A stretch of 64,000 nt of DNA, from positions 104,763,712-104,827,711 of the forward strand of contig NC_055991.1 in assembly GCF_018446385.1 (NCBI RefSeq). The letters are read 5' to 3'. Positions within the stretch are counted from its first letter, which is position 1, and the number at the start of each line of letters is the position of its first letter. Positions 1 through 12,149 of this stretch are shown here, one piece after another. The DNA comes from Zingiber officinale. Taxonomy: Eukaryota; Streptophyta; Magnoliopsida; Zingiberales; Zingiberaceae. Both the position numbers and the translations under genes were made by a program. The notes below the pieces were generated by a model. It saw only the letters and a list, made by a program, of their open reading frames with translations, did no database searches and was not told the origin of the DNA.

Positions 1-449
1 CGTTTATAATCGAGCCGAGCTCGAGCTTTATTTAACGAATATATTAATGGCTCACGAGCTTATTTGAGCTTTTATCAAGCCTAAACGAGCTTAATAAGTA
101 TAAATTATAAATTTAAATATTCATTAAAAATTAAATTATATATTTAGAGAAAATTATAATATTCTTATTAAAATTTATAATTTTATTCTAATAAATAAAT
201 TTAATAGATTTGTTTATATTTTTCATAAGTAGAGCGAAAATCTATAAATTTAATATCAAAACTATTATTTTTAATTTAAAAGTTGATTCATGAGCTTAAC
301 GAACGTGTTCACGAGCTAACGAGCCAAGTATTGCGAAGCTTGAGCTTGGTTTGTTTATCTTAACGAGCCTCATTAAACGAGCTTAAACGAGCTTTTATCG
401 AATCGAGCTTCGAATAGCTCACGAGCGGCTTGATTCATTTACACCCCTA
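1..449. mobile_element. Non-autonomous hAT-like MITE, right part of a copy cut by the window edge
   Basis: This AT-rich stretch is rich in CGAGC/GCTCG motifs and ends in ACACCCCTA. It matches, nearly base for base, the complete copy at 4412-4956, including the terminal block 'gattcatttacacccct'. The left end lies outside the window. No coding capacity is seen. Confidence 0.75.
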
Positions 450-545
450 CTGACATCGGACATAGACTACCAGAAGATCGTACGGCGGGAGCTTGCACTG
501 TTACTTCAGAGATATGCTCGGCCTATTAAGGTACTGTGTCAGGAA

Positions 546-1694
546 TGTAAACGATCGGTGGTCGGCTAGAAGGGGGGTTAGATAGCTAGGTCACCCCCAA
601 CTTCTTTTCTTCTCTACAAAAGATTAGTGCACACGCGGAAATACAACTAACTAATGAAAACAATAAAGAAAGTATACCAAATCGCTAACAAGCTCGATGT
701 AACGTGGTTCGGAGATTGCTTGCTCCTACTCCACGGCGTGTCCTTGAGGTGGACGAGCCCTTGATCCTTCGGTGGATCAATCCCCGGCAATCTCCGGCTA
801 GAACTTTCTCCTTCTCGGTGGAGCAAACCTCTCATAAAGGATCTCTTCCTCTTCACAATGATGAACTTAAGTTTAGGAGGAAGAGAGTAGGCTTGGAAGC
901 TTTGGGCAATGACAAGGAGTTATTCAACAAGCATGAGTAACCTCCTTCAAACCCCAAAGCTTCCCTTAAATAAGAGGAGAGAGTTGATCATCATATCAAC
1001 TCATCTCGGCACCAGTCGACTGGTAAAACCATCAGTTGACTGGTGTTACCGTTGGAGGTAGCCAACGACTACTTCGCAGCACCAACAGTATGCCAACGGT
1101 CATTTACTAGTCGACTGCTAAAACATGCAGTCGACTGATCTACACTGACCGAACGAATATAACCATTCTGTTCACACCCAGTCGACTGCACGGTCGACTG
1201 CACCAGTCGACTGCACGGTTAACTGCACCAGTTGACTGCTAAAACATGCAGTCGACTGCTACAGTACTGCTACAGTAAAATCCTAAAACTAGGATTTTAC
1301 TCCGAGTACAATTTCTCATGCACTCGTAGCCTCACCCTTACAACTCATTTGACGCTTCCTTTGCAGGTTTAACCTCTTGCCTTCAAGCATACTTCCTTTG
1401 GCTCTCGTCCCTCGGATGCATTCAAGCCCGCGGCTCGCCCCCAATGTCATCCTTCGCGTATGCCTCGAAGTCGCTTCCCTCGGCCCCTGTCCTCGCTGCT
1501 TTGTCCAAGGTCCCTCGGATGCTTCATCCTTCACCAGACCCCGAAGCTATCAACATGAATCGCATGTGTATCCTGCAAACCTGCACAACTCAAATATACA
1601 TATCAAATACAAGGGTGAACCTAACTTAAACTCTTTGACACACACATCAAAACTATTATCGTACCGATCAAAACCTAGGTCGATTGCACCAACA
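546..1694 (-). mobile_element. SIRE/Maximus-type Ty1-copia solo LTR
   Basis: Read on the minus strand, the segment starts TGTTGGTGCAATCGACCTAGG, the usual start of SIRE/Maximus LTRs. It runs to a CCCCC-rich end and closes with TTTACA at 546. The flanks are AGGAA (541-545) and AGGGA (1695-1699), a 4/5 match, as expected for an aged 5-bp target duplication. No gag or pol follows, so it is a solo LTR. It contains a cluster of CAGTCGACTG-like palindromes (about 1010-1255), probably in U3. Confidence 0.7.
1010..1265. repeat. Cluster of GTCGACTG palindromic repeats
   Basis: About ten copies of (C/T)AGT(C/T)GACTG lie within 250 bp, several in tandem with spacers such as 'ctaaaacatg' and 'cacgg'. 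The cluster lies in the SIRE LTR. Related but diverged GTCAACCGA motifs lie in the SIRE-type LTR at 13745-15132. Confidence 0.7.
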
Positions 1695-2031
1695 AGGGAT
1701 ACTTTACTGACAAGTCTTTTCAAGGAAAGCTTTGAGAAGTATGCTCGCCTTGGGAAGCATGCATGTGCGCTACCGGAGCTCTATATAAAGGGGGGTCCAA
1801 GCATCGGTGGAGGTATGCGATATTCACTGTTTGTGCTACAGTCTTTTTTTTGCTCCGCTTTCCACTTCATCATCGGTGATTGACTTGAGCGTCGGAGAGT
1901 CAACGCCGGAGACCCCTTCCCTGGCTCGGCACTGACGTAGTTTGTATTACAGGTCCGAACGGAGTCCACAGGAGGTCAGCGTGAGCGTCACATCTCTAGC
2001 TTTCCGTCTTTTCGACTTGCGAACAGGATCA

Positions 2032-3184
2032 ACCTTTTTATAAAATTTTTGCAGAAGTTTATAAGGTAAATATGGAAGATGACTTATATACTCAAAGATG
2101 GAGCTCCAGGATATTTATTCACATTAAAATTCAAAGTTTGATTCTCTTAGTATTTTTTGGTAATCCATATATCAAGCTTCAAATCAACTAATCCTAGAGA
2201 TGATCAACCTGACCCCATAAAAATTTCTCACGATCACCAAGAGACTCATCGAGATAGTCATCATTCTTAGATCCAATTCTCACTGAAGAAAAAAATCTCC
2301 CAACTCAAATCTGAGAGATGTTTTAGTTATCCATTTAAATATTTAACCATTACAGTATTATCTTGGAACTCTTAGTGCTTTATTGCTATACATTCGGGAG
2401 CTCCGAGTGATTTATTAAAAAAAAAATAATTCAGTTAATTTCATTGACTATCAGCTGAGTCGATCGCCGTTGAATTTTCACTGGTCATCATGGAAAGTCT
2501 GAGAAGCGGATCGACTGGCACCAGCCCAACATCCTTTTATTCCACCCTCCATTTGGAGAAAAAAATTCTATAAATATATCATAATTGGAGTTCGCGGATA
2601 CTTGAATGACAATCTGAATATTCTACCATAGCACCATAGTCTCGGGGACGCTCTTAGTGCTTTATTACTCTATATATTCGTGTTGACTAAACACTATTAT
2701 CTTAGCATCATTCAATTTATCTCTAGATTGACTGTGCCTATTCTTATATCTACTAAAACCAATTAAATCTTCCTCAACACAAAATTTGTGTAATTGCAAG
2801 ATGATATGCTTGTTAGAATATTGTAAATAAGATTGTGGTTTTATTTATTTATCGTAGTCATTTGAATATTTAGATGAAGTGCCCAATTGAAATCCCTTGG
2901 ATTATTTAACTAAAAGAAGGGATACATCAACAGAATAGAATGAATCCATTCCTTCTAAAAGATATTCAATCCCTCCATTTTCCTGCTATATAACATAAAT
3001 TTTACGTAACTTGAATATCTAACTTTAAAAAAAAAACATAAATTTTAAAACTATATATTTATTTATTTATTACTTCCATAAAATTACACAGTTCCGCCCT
3101 TCAACTCCAACTAATCTCCATCCTTCCCCCAAAGATCACATTTTTACTTCTCAGTCCTCAAAAAATACAGACGGGAAGCAATCC
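2032..3184. other. AT-rich intergenic DNA, no gene seen
   Basis: No reading frame with recognisable similarity and no clear repeat boundary is visible. Near 3059-3071 the plus strand carries 'tttatttattta'. Read on the minus strand this gives AATAAA signals suited to polyadenylation of the minus-strand gene ending at 3185. Confidence 0.5.
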
Positions 3185-3487
3185 CTACTCCACTCGAAGC
3201 ATTCGCTTCAGCGCGACGGTGGCCAAGTACTCGCCCATCGCCGGCGCGCCCTTCTTCAAGGAGAATCGCGGCAGCGGCAACGCGCTGGGGGCCGGGGAAT
3301 TCGCAAACGCCGACCCGGCGTAGACTTCCGCTGCTTGACCGCGCGACCGTTCCAAGGCGGCGCCTTTCGCCGGCTTCGGCGAATGTTTTCTGGGGGCAGA
3401 ACGGCGCTGCGGCTCGGGGGTAGTTTTTTCGCTGGACTTCCGGCGGGGTTGGAGGGAGTGATCGGGGCGCAACACCTGGGTGGCCAT
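3185..3487 (-). CDS. PNRC-motif small protein (100 aa)
   Basis: A single-exon frame encodes 100 residues. I start at MATQVLRP (ATG at 3487-3485) because this is the usual start of plant proteins with a proline-rich nuclear receptor coactivator (PNRC) motif. A longer in-frame start at 3565 only adds low-complexity sequence. Residues about 10-50 are basic and rich in Ser, Pro, Arg and Lys. The diagnostic motif, YAGSAF-NSPAPSALPLPRF (about 56-75), is followed by KK. The C-terminus, ATVALKRMLRVE, resembles the short Leu/Arg tail of plant members. In animals PNRC proteins bind decapping factors and nuclear receptors through such proline motifs; the plant role is poorly known, so a link to mRNA decapping is inference. 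The gene lies in a GC-rich island, unlike its surroundings. Confidence 0.75.
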   Translation of the reverse strand: MATQVLRPDHSLQPRRKSSEKTTPEPQRRSAPRKHSPKPAKGAALERSRGQAAEVYAGSAFANSPAPSALPLPRFSLKKGAPAMGEYLATVALKRMLRVE

Positions 3488-4139
3488 GGCTACTCGATTT
3501 GAGGGCAAAGATCGAAGCTTTTTTGGAGGGAGGGAGGGAGGGAGGCGAAGGGGATTAAAGGGCAAGACAAAGAGGCAAGTTCGATTGAGGTGACTTCGGC
3601 GAGGCTTCCTTTTATGGAAGGAACGAGTTCGAACTCACCCGATCGACGACCGTTTACCCAGCCAACTCGGCCTGACGCGCAGGGGCACGACGTTGACCTT
3701 GGCCCTCTTCTTCCTCTCGCGTTCGCCGACGCGGCAGCTGATTGGCCCAAAGCGCGGTGGAGAGCGCGACGTTACCCAATCTGATACCTGTGACGTTGAG
3801 AGACGTGTCGCGTGTGGATTAGACGATGGGGAAGACGATTGTTGTGTTGTGGGCGACAGGAGAGGGGGCGGTGGCGGGGTTAGACGAAACGTTACGGCGT
3901 GTAAATTGTGGCCGTTACGAATGGACGGGAAGAAAGGGAGACTTCATTAATCATTTCACATGTCGGTAATGCGACCGACCTTGTGTCACATTTATTTCAG
4001 CAAAAACAGAGTCCTTTTTTTACCTAATTAATAATGGACATTTCTTTTTATTTTATACTTAATATATTCTAACAAATTTATCTAAAAACAAAAACCAAAC
4101 TAATACAAATGATTAAACAAATTCATATACTGAACGATA
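3488..4139. promoter_or_regulatory. GC-rich upstream region of the PNRC-motif gene
   Basis: About 460 bp of GC-rich sequence lies just upstream of the minus-strand gene, then composition drops to AT-rich after about 3950. A purine-rich run (GGGAGGGAGGGAGG, 3527-3543) lies where the 5' UTR should be. Frames on either strand here have no family resemblance. No TATA box is certain. Confidence 0.4.
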
Positions 4140-4411
4140 ATTTCTGAAATGGTGCATTTAATATTTGAGATTGTCGAGAAGGTGCATCAAATTTTGGGAT
4201 GGCCTAAAGGGCATGTCTCTTCTCCATTTTATTCCTATGTCTGGATTGTTTTTTTTTTCTCTTCCTGTCTTTTCTTTACCTCTCTCTTTTACATGTAACT
4301 ATTTTTGCCCTGAGATGGTAAGAGTATTAAACTGTCTCTCAAATATTTCAAATATTTATAGTTCAATTTCTATCTACCGAAGAATTTTTTTCTTTAAATA
4401 AGACTTGTAAT

Positions 4412-4956
4412 TAGGGATGTAATCAAGTCGAGCCAAGTCAAATTCTTGAATATAAGTTTAGTTCATTTATGATCGAGCCGAGCTCGAGCTTTATTTAACG
4501 AATATATTCATGACTCACGAGTTTATTCTTATTAAAATTAATAAATAGGAAAGAAGGATATATAACAAGTTTTTATCGAGCCTAAATGAATTTAATAAAT
4601 ATAAATTATAAATTTAAATATTCATTAAAAACTAAATCATATATTTAAGAGAAAATTATAATATTTTTATTAAAATTTATAATTTTATTCTAATAAATAA
4701 ATTTAATATATTTATCTATAATTTTCATAAGTAGAGTATAAAATCTATAAATTCAATATCAAAACTATTATTTTTTCCATTTAAAAGTTAATTCATGAAC
4801 TTGCTAATGAACATATTCACGAGCTAACGAGCCGAGTATTGTGAAGCTTGAATTTGGTTTGCTTATCTTAACGAGTTCATTAAATGAGCTCAAACGAGTT
4901 TTTATCGAATTGAGTTTCGAATAGCTCACGAGCGACTTGATTCATTTACACCCCTA
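4412..4956. mobile_element. 545-bp hAT-like MITE (complete copy)
   Basis: The ends are TAGGGATGTAA and, on the other strand, TAGGGGTGTAA. It is flanked by 8-bp duplications CTTGTAAT (4404-4411) and CTTGTAAC (4957-4964), a 7/8 match. This size is typical of hAT elements. It shares almost its whole length with 1-449. It has no coding capacity. Confidence 0.8.
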
Positions 4957-5058
4957 CTTGTAACTATGAGATGCTCGCTTCTGGCTATTCGCAACAAGTA
5001 TTTCTCGATTTATCCTAATAGTCTGTGGAAAATTTTCGTAAGATCGAATGGGTCATCC

Positions 5059-6543
5059 CAGTGGCGTAGTTAGAATTTGCATTCAGGGGGGCGAATTCAA
5101 ACTGACCATAGCACACTACTGAGGTCACGCGCCAACCTCGCCACCTCACTGCAAGGCCGCAACTAAGGAAAGACCTCACTGTGAAGCTATGGCCAAAGCG
5201 AGACCTCGCTGTGAGGCCACCGCCAAGCAGTCACTAAGAGAGGAGAGGGAACGGGAGAAGATCGTGCATACCGACAAGATGCATGCCAGTGCTGGAGATC
5301 GAAGAGGAGAGGAGAGGAGCGTGTCAGAGATCGGAGAGAAGGTCGATCAGAGAGAAAGATTTTTAGGGTGCTGGGAAGAAAAATCGAGAATAAAAACCTT
5401 AATTAGAAAGTTAATTAGTAACAGAAACTTAATTTTTGCTAAAATAGAGACGAAAACTTATTTTGTTGCTTAAATAGCGAGGGAATTAAGTTTTGTAGCA
5501 AATTAAATAGGTTAAATAAGTATAGAGATGGAATTGACAACGAAATTTAATTTTTGTCGCTAAATTACTGACGATAATCTATTTTAGTCGTTAATTAGTG
5601 ACGAAAATTAAATTCCGTCATTAATTGCAGGTTTTCTTGTAGTGAATTATATGATGAGAAAAAATAAATGATATGATTTAATTGATCAAATTTTGAAATT
5701 GATCACCTTCATATAACAAATCAAACATTAAGCGTTTGGTTAAATGATGAGAATGACTATGGGTATGGGTTTGATAGTAAGGTGTAATGGGAATGGGAAT
5801 GGAAATGAAACTCGCCTAGTTATATGGGTTTGGTTGATTCCCATACATCTAGAAATCATTCCCAAATTGTCATTCTCAAACCCACAATCCAAACACCATC
5901 TTTTACTATCATTTCATTCCCTCATTCTCAAACCCATCAACCAAAAACCCCCTAAATGCATAGAAGATCTCAATATCTATAAATATTTGGTATACTTAAC
6001 TAGAAAATAAATTATAAATATATGAAAAATTAACATTATATGTTTTTCCAACACTTAAATTCGTAATCAAAAGAGATAAAGTAAGAAAACTTTACCTCAA
6101 TCAAAACGCATTTGCTGTGGAGCGTCGACAAAGCGACGATGACAGCGTTGCAACAAATGACAACGGTGCTGGTGATAGCAGCGATAGCAACCTAGATGGT
6201 AACGACATCAATGTATGACAAAGAATTTGAGGGTAAAATTAAGATTAGGGAAATAATAATAAGGGGATTATGAGAGGAGGAAGACCACAGGAGAGAAAAA
6301 AGGAGAGGAGATTAGGAGGAGGAAGAAAACACAGGAAGGGAGAGGGGAAAAAAGTACGAGCAATGAGAGAGAGAAAAAAAGGTTTGGTTCTTGTTTGTTT
6401 TAATTGAACATTTTATCAAAAAATCATGAAATTTTTAGATTTTATAACTAAATCCTTTTTTTTAAATCACTGTATTAATTTTTTCTCCCAAAATTTCAGA
6501 GGGGGCGGTCGCACCCCCTCGGCCTCATGTAGCTACGCCCCTA
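5059..6543. mobile_element. Non-autonomous hAT element, 1485 bp
   Basis: The left end is CAGTGGCGTAG and the right end, on the other strand, is TAGGGGCGTAG. It is flanked by perfect 8-bp duplications GGTCATCC (5051-5058 and 6544-6551). The interior has a GC-rich direct repeat of 'gacctc(a/g)ctgtgargc' near 5110-5225, a nested MITE at 5732-5952 and a purine-rich stretch near 6260-6390. No transposase is encoded. Confidence 0.85.
5732..5952. mobile_element. Harbinger/Tourist-like MITE nested in the hAT element
   Basis: A 221-bp inverted-repeat element starts GCGTTTGGTT and ends, on the other strand, GGGGGTTTTTGGTTGATGGG. It is flanked by TAA on both sides (5729-5731 and 5953-5955), as expected for PIF/Harbinger MITEs. 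Imperfect arms contain GGGTTTGA and GAGAATGA motifs. Confidence 0.65.
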
Positions 6544-8245
6544 GGTCATCCAGACTCGACGTTACCCGACCTGATTAATAATTTTTTTTACATTTAACTA
6601 TTTTTCTTGCTTGTTTTTTCCTTTTAAATTAAATTAATTTTTCTATCTCCTTTCCATACATTTTACATGCATGTAACAACCACATACTAATTTTTTTTTA
6701 AAAAAAAAAATAGCATCACGTCTTAATTACACTAGCACCATTAGGGTGCTGGTGTTTAAAAATGAATACCATAATAGTACTAGTGTGTTAAGTTCTGATG
6801 CTAATTTTTTAAAAATAGAAAAGAAAGATATATTTAGACTCCGAAGCACTATAGAAATTCATAAGAGTTGAAATCATTTCAATCGGAGTTCTCTAATTTT
6901 ATCAATGAATTTTGATTGAAATTTATTAATGGACCTAAGACATTTGGATTTCTGAAAAGTTAATATGCAATGGAAGAGAGTAATAAAGTTAAGATATTTA
7001 TAATGTCTCTGTCTGATTTTAACATCCCTACGATAAATTATGTGTATGTAACAATTACCTTAAAGTCATAAACTTTGAAAACCTTCTGATCACTACTATT
7101 AATGACTTCAAACTAATTTCTCTCGGCACATATGGAATTCGGGACACTTCAAAAACTTGTAATATTTGGAATGCGTTTGATCGGAGTTTTCTCTCGATTT
7201 ATGATTGAGCTTTGACCGAAATTCATTGATGAACTTAGGATATTTAAATTTCTGAAAAGTTGACATATAATTGAATAGAGTAGTATAGTGTAGGTATTTA
7301 TGGTGTTCTTGTCTGGTTTGGATATCCCTATAATAAGTTGTGTATGTATGTATCAATTATTTTCTTTATAAGAGCATAACTTTTGACTCAGGTATTAAAA
7401 TGAGATGTAATTTTTTTTAATCAAAGCTCATTTAGACATCTACATTTGTTACCTGGTAAAACCCATAATAGCCCAGTTTAAGCTCAAAAATTACCATTTA
7501 AAGCCTTTTCAGATCCATCAAAGGGGTTTGGTCAAAACTCATTGATGAATCTAGAGAACTTTAATCGGACCCGTTTCAAGTGCTACAGGTTTATGAAGTG
7601 CCCCAGAATATGTGTCTGGAGATATCAACTGGAAGTCATTAACAATAGTAATAAAAAAGTTTTCAAAGTTTATAACTTTAAGACAATTAACACTTATATA
7701 TAACTTATCGTAGGGATGCCAGAATTGAACATGGACATCATAAATACTTTCACTGTACTATCCTCTTCCATTGTATGTTAACTTTCAAAAATCTAAATCT
7801 ACTAGGTTCATTAATGGGTTTCAGTCAAAACTCATTGATCAACCTAGATATCTCTAATTGGACTCCTTTCAATTTTTTGTGAATTTATGTAGTACTCTGA
7901 AGTCTAAATATGTCGTTCTTTATTGTTTAAAAAAAAATTAATATTACAACTTAACATATCATCATCGTTTTGGTGTTGTTTTTTAAAAATCGGTATAATT
8001 ATGATGTTGATTTTTAAAAAATAGTGCTATTGTGGTTGTTATATGCATTGAAAGGAGAGAAAATTTTAATTTAATTTAATTTAATAAAAAAGTTATTACA
8101 TGTAAAAAAAAATATGAGAGAAAAAAAGTAACTTTGACAGAGGGGTAAAATGAGAAAAAGGTACATCTTTTGGGCAATCCTAAAGTTCGACGTTCCTTTT
8201 GGATAATTCTAAAATTTAGGTGTCCTTTGAAAAATTATTTTCCAA

Positions 8246-10281
8246 TGTATGAAACCTATAATGATTTTGAAAACCTATGAGATATAAATATTTTAAAAAT
8301 TAAAAATAGAGAGTAAAGCGGTATACATTTTATTGTAAATTTTTTAAAAACTTTCATGATAGTTATAAATTTTAATATATATATATATATATATACATAT
8401 TTAAAAAATAATAATTACAATTAAAAAATTCAAAATAATATAAATTTTATAAAAATTAAATATATATCATAAAAAATTTGATAATTTTGATAAAAAAAAT
8501 TTATAACTTCACATGTATTGCAACAAATTGTATTTGAGTTGTTGGTTACTTTCAAAGTATGGGTACATACATATGACATTATTAAATAGATTCATCCATT
8601 TAGATTTAAAATTTAAAAAGAAAATTCTCATGTATGTAGTAGCTTTAACTAAAAATAAATAGTTATTTTTTATACTTTTAATAATTTTTAAAAAGCGTAA
8701 ATGAATTCGAATGGTCTCTTACATCTATTTATTTAAATATAAAAATTTGAGAAAAAATAATTATGCAGCACTTTAAGGCATAATTATTGTATAATCATTT
8801 TTTATTTATTAGTTTTTCATCGATTTAAATTAAGCTCGCACAGGGATTAGATTTTTTTAATAAAAAATAAGACAAAATATTTTATCACTCAATTTAATAT
8901 GGCTTTTAAAAAAATAGCCGATCACTTAAAATATTTATCTTATTTTTTTTCCATGTTTATCTAAATTAATTTGGCCTAACATTAATTTCTTAGCTTTGAC
9001 TATTTCTATAAAAGGCTTGAATAGCCCACGGCAGCTAACAGTTCAAAGTCTCCACAAATAGAATAGATCCCCAATAGTTGACTAGATCCTCAAGTTGACT
9101 TTGAATTGAGCTGGATCCACCATGTCGAATAGATTCTACTGGGAAAAAAATTATTTTAGGATCGACTATAGGTTTATTAATCATTGTGGTAAAAAAAGAA
9201 TATGTTTATTCCTAATGTATCCGTCAATCCGTCTCAAGATCAACACGAAAAAAATAAATCATAAATAATTACTAACTTTTGGAATACAACATCGTATAAT
9301 TTTTATCACTCACAGAAAATGAATTGATTTATCAAAAATAAATATATATTAACTTAGAAGATCGTCTGCCCACGTGATGAAATGAAATAAAGTAATTGTT
9401 TTTTAAAAAAAATGAAATTTTTTATGAAATCAGTCAACCTTTCACATGTTAATTCCTATTGTCTCTCTGCTGTGTTAATATAGAAATGTATGTTATTTCA
9501 CTGATTCGAGACCATCCATTGAGTCAGCAAGCTTAGTTTATCACTAACTAGTTAGTGTTTGTGTAATTCCTATAGTGGATCAATTTGCTAACGATAATCT
9601 TCACCTCAGACACTCAGCTTCTTCAATGCAAACTTTATGGTCCTCGCGATAATTTACAATGAGCCTCATTTTTATTTAGAATATCCATTTATTTTGCAGA
9701 ATGATAATAATAAATATTTGGCAAGATGTATTTAAAATAATTCTTAATTTCTAATTAATGTTCATATATATGATTTATTTTTCTATTCAATAGCTTATAT
9801 GTCTTGGTTTTATTATGATTAAATAACATGATTAAATAGCCACAAAATGATAACAATTTCTAATCAATAAAGAGACAATTCTCTTCATATTCATGTAAAT
9901 AAATTTAAAAGAAGATGAAAAGATCATTCTTATGTTCATTTAATATGAGAATTAACGTATTACATTAAGAGATAATTGAATGTATAAATTGATGGAATGT
10001 ATAAATAAAATGTTATAAAATGGTCCTCCCTCTATCCAATGTATAGGTCTTTGCTTCATCAAAAGGCTAAGTAAGAAGAGAGGTCAAGAGAGAAAAATAC
10101 AATTGTCTAAGGGGTTCTAGTTTCTTCATACTTGAAGGTCATCATGAACCAAGGTATGCTTTACTTTTGAGTATCATAGTAAAAATCATTTAGTTCAAAA
10201 CCTTGGCCATTAAGGAATACGTAAAATGAGAAACTTAATTTGCATACTCATGTTGATGAAGATATATGTTATGTTAACATT
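8246..10281. other. AT-rich intergenic DNA with a short TA microsatellite
   Basis: No gene is recognised. A (TA)n tract lies at about 8377-8396. The last few hundred bases (about 9540-10278) probably include the 5' LTR of the copia remnant downstream, because a primer-binding site follows at 10282. I could not define that LTR's left end. Confidence 0.45.
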
Positions 10282-11328
10282 TGGTATCAGAGCTCTTGTT
10301 AAGAACTTATGATTTCTTATTAAAAAATATTTTCTCTCTTGATTGATTCTATGTTAAATGTTTTTTAATATTTTCTTCCGTTGTGATTTACATGTAGAAA
10401 TATAAACATGTAATTATGAATGTTCTTGACATGTATGATAACTTAATTGAAAAAAATTATATGATTGCACATGTCGAGTAATTATGCAAAAATAATTTTG
10501 AGACTAAAAGTTATATATGTTTTTATTGGCATCTCAACTTTTTATGAAACATAATGTTTTAAACATGTTACACTTATTTGTGTTTGATTAGATCTTTGTA
10601 TACTTTCTAATATATTCATTCATTAGAAATAAATGATTATGATCATCACATATTTGCTTAGTATACGAGTTATGAATGTTTTCTTACTTTGAGTATAATT
10701 ATGTTTAGATCACTTTGAGTATGATTAATTCATTATTATGTTTACTCATATTTTATGTTTGATGGTTCATAAAGTTAAAAATTAAATACATATGAATCTT
10801 TAAATAATTATTGTCATTATTATTTAATTTAATGTCTAAATTATGCATAATATGTTAGTCACCAAAGTGGTCAAATTAAAAAGTTTAGATATTAAGTAAA
10901 TAATATTAAATTATTTATGAGTATGTAATGCTATGAGATGATATGATGAAAATACTTAACTCTTATCATAAATAATTTAAAGTTGATTGATTATAAAATA
11001 ATTAAGATTCACCCAAAGGTTGATTACTTTATTTTAATCATGAATATAGTTGTGGTTAATTTATATGCTTTATTAGATATGTTTAAGATATCCAAAGATA
11101 ACAAATAAGTTTAATTAAAGCAAATTTAATTACCTATTATATGAAATTTTATTTGAGCATCGATTATGTGTGTATTGTAGTATCACCCAAAGGAGAACTT
11201 CAATATGCATTTAAAGTTCGTATGAATATTATCTGAATTTTGTATTATAATTTATAAATCAAAGCATTGAAGTATGAGCATTCTATATATTTGGTAGCAT
11301 TGCTCTTCATTAGTAAGCTTCGTTTATT

Positions 11329-12127
11329 ATGAAGTTCAATGGGTTTATGTTTTCTAAATACAGTGAACAAATCCAATTATATTTAGGTGTTTTGGATATT
11401 GATTTGACATTTCTTACAAATAAACTTGTTATACTTATTGATACTAGCAGCATAGAACAAGTATCTTTCTGTAAGGTTTGGGAAAGATCAAATAGATTTA
11501 GATTGATGTTTATGTGAATGATCGTAGTAGACATCATTAAGCTAACAATCCATAAAATAGATTATGTTAAGGAATTTATGAAGTTTGTAGAACATCTATT
11601 TCAATTTGAGTCTACTGATAAGTCATTTTGTGGGATATTAATGAGTATTTTAACCACCATAAAGTTTGATGGTCTTGTACCATGCATAAGCATATCACTC
11701 AAATGATGAATATTGTAGCAAGATTGAATTTCATAGGAAGAAATTGAGTGAAAGCTTCATTATACAATTTATTATAAACCCCTTGTCTCCTGAATATAGT
11801 CCATTCCAAATCAATTATAATACTATAAATGATAAATGGAATGTGATAGCCAAGTATGCTTATTCAAGAGGAAGAAAGGCTTAAGAAACAAGGAGTTCAC
11901 TCAATTAATCTCATGAGTCATTCGAATGCTAGAAAGAAATTAGGAAAGAAAAATACAAAAGATAATAATGGACACTCAAAGTTAAATATGTCATCTGTTC
12001 AAAACCAAAAGAAGAGACAAAAGAATGATAAGTGTCATTTTTATTACAAGTCTGGACACTTTCAGAAAGATTACCAAAAACGAATGGCTTGGTTCGAAAA
12101 GAAAGATAAGTGTGATAGTATGTTTTG
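11329..12127 (+). pseudogene. Copia gag pseudogene (UBN2-type, degenerate zinc knuckle)
   Basis: Reading pieces in different frames give 'KFNGFMFSKYSEQIQLYLG' and 'EFMKFVEHLFQFE', the usual start and middle of plant copia gag (UBN2 family). An end piece rich in Lys carries CHFYYKSGHFQKDYQK. The family zinc knuckle is C-x2-C-x4-H-x4-C. Here the second and fourth cysteines are Tyr, so the knuckle is broken. Stop codons after residue 62 (11515-11517) and at 11704-11706 interrupt the frame. Confidence 0.75.
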
Positions 12128-12149
12128 AATCAAATTTGGCTAAAGTTCC

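Larger units (their letters stand above)
450..2031 (+). mobile_element. Gypsy (Tat-like) LTR fragment split by a SIRE solo LTR
   Basis: The pieces 450-545 and 1700-2031 appear to be one LTR interrupted by the SIRE LTR at 546-1694. The right piece has a TATA box (TATATAAAG, about 1783-1791). It then has the motif 'GACTTGAGCGTCGGAG' and ends in ACAGGATCA at 2031. The same motif order and end occur in the LTRs of the Tat element at 16714-25879, read on the minus strand, so a related family is likely. No primer-binding site follows 2031, so it is a solo or truncated LTR. Confidence 0.55.
4140..8245. mobile_element. Decayed giant inverted-repeat (foldback / Mutator-like) element
   Basis: The sequence at 4140-4315 pairs, as an imperfect inverted repeat, with about 8110-8245. 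On both sides the outer arm reads roughly 'ataatttytgaaa...aattttggga..gcccaaa'. Inner arms 6590-7110 and 7640-8090 also pair, including GCATGTAACAACCACA near 6670 against its reverse complement near 8037. A third, direct copy of the about 270-bp inner module lies at 7115-7375. The left arm is interrupted by the elements at 4412-4956 and 5059-6543. No transposase is visible. Ends are approximate and I could not find a 9-bp target duplication. Confidence 0.5.

Noticed and set aside
1377..1883. 168-codon plus-strand frame
   Set aside because: It crosses the boundary between the SIRE LTR and the older LTR piece, so it is chance sequence.
3590..3950. Plus-strand frames in the GC-rich island upstream of the PNRC gene
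   Set aside because: Arg/Pro-rich translations of GC-rich upstream DNA without family resemblance.
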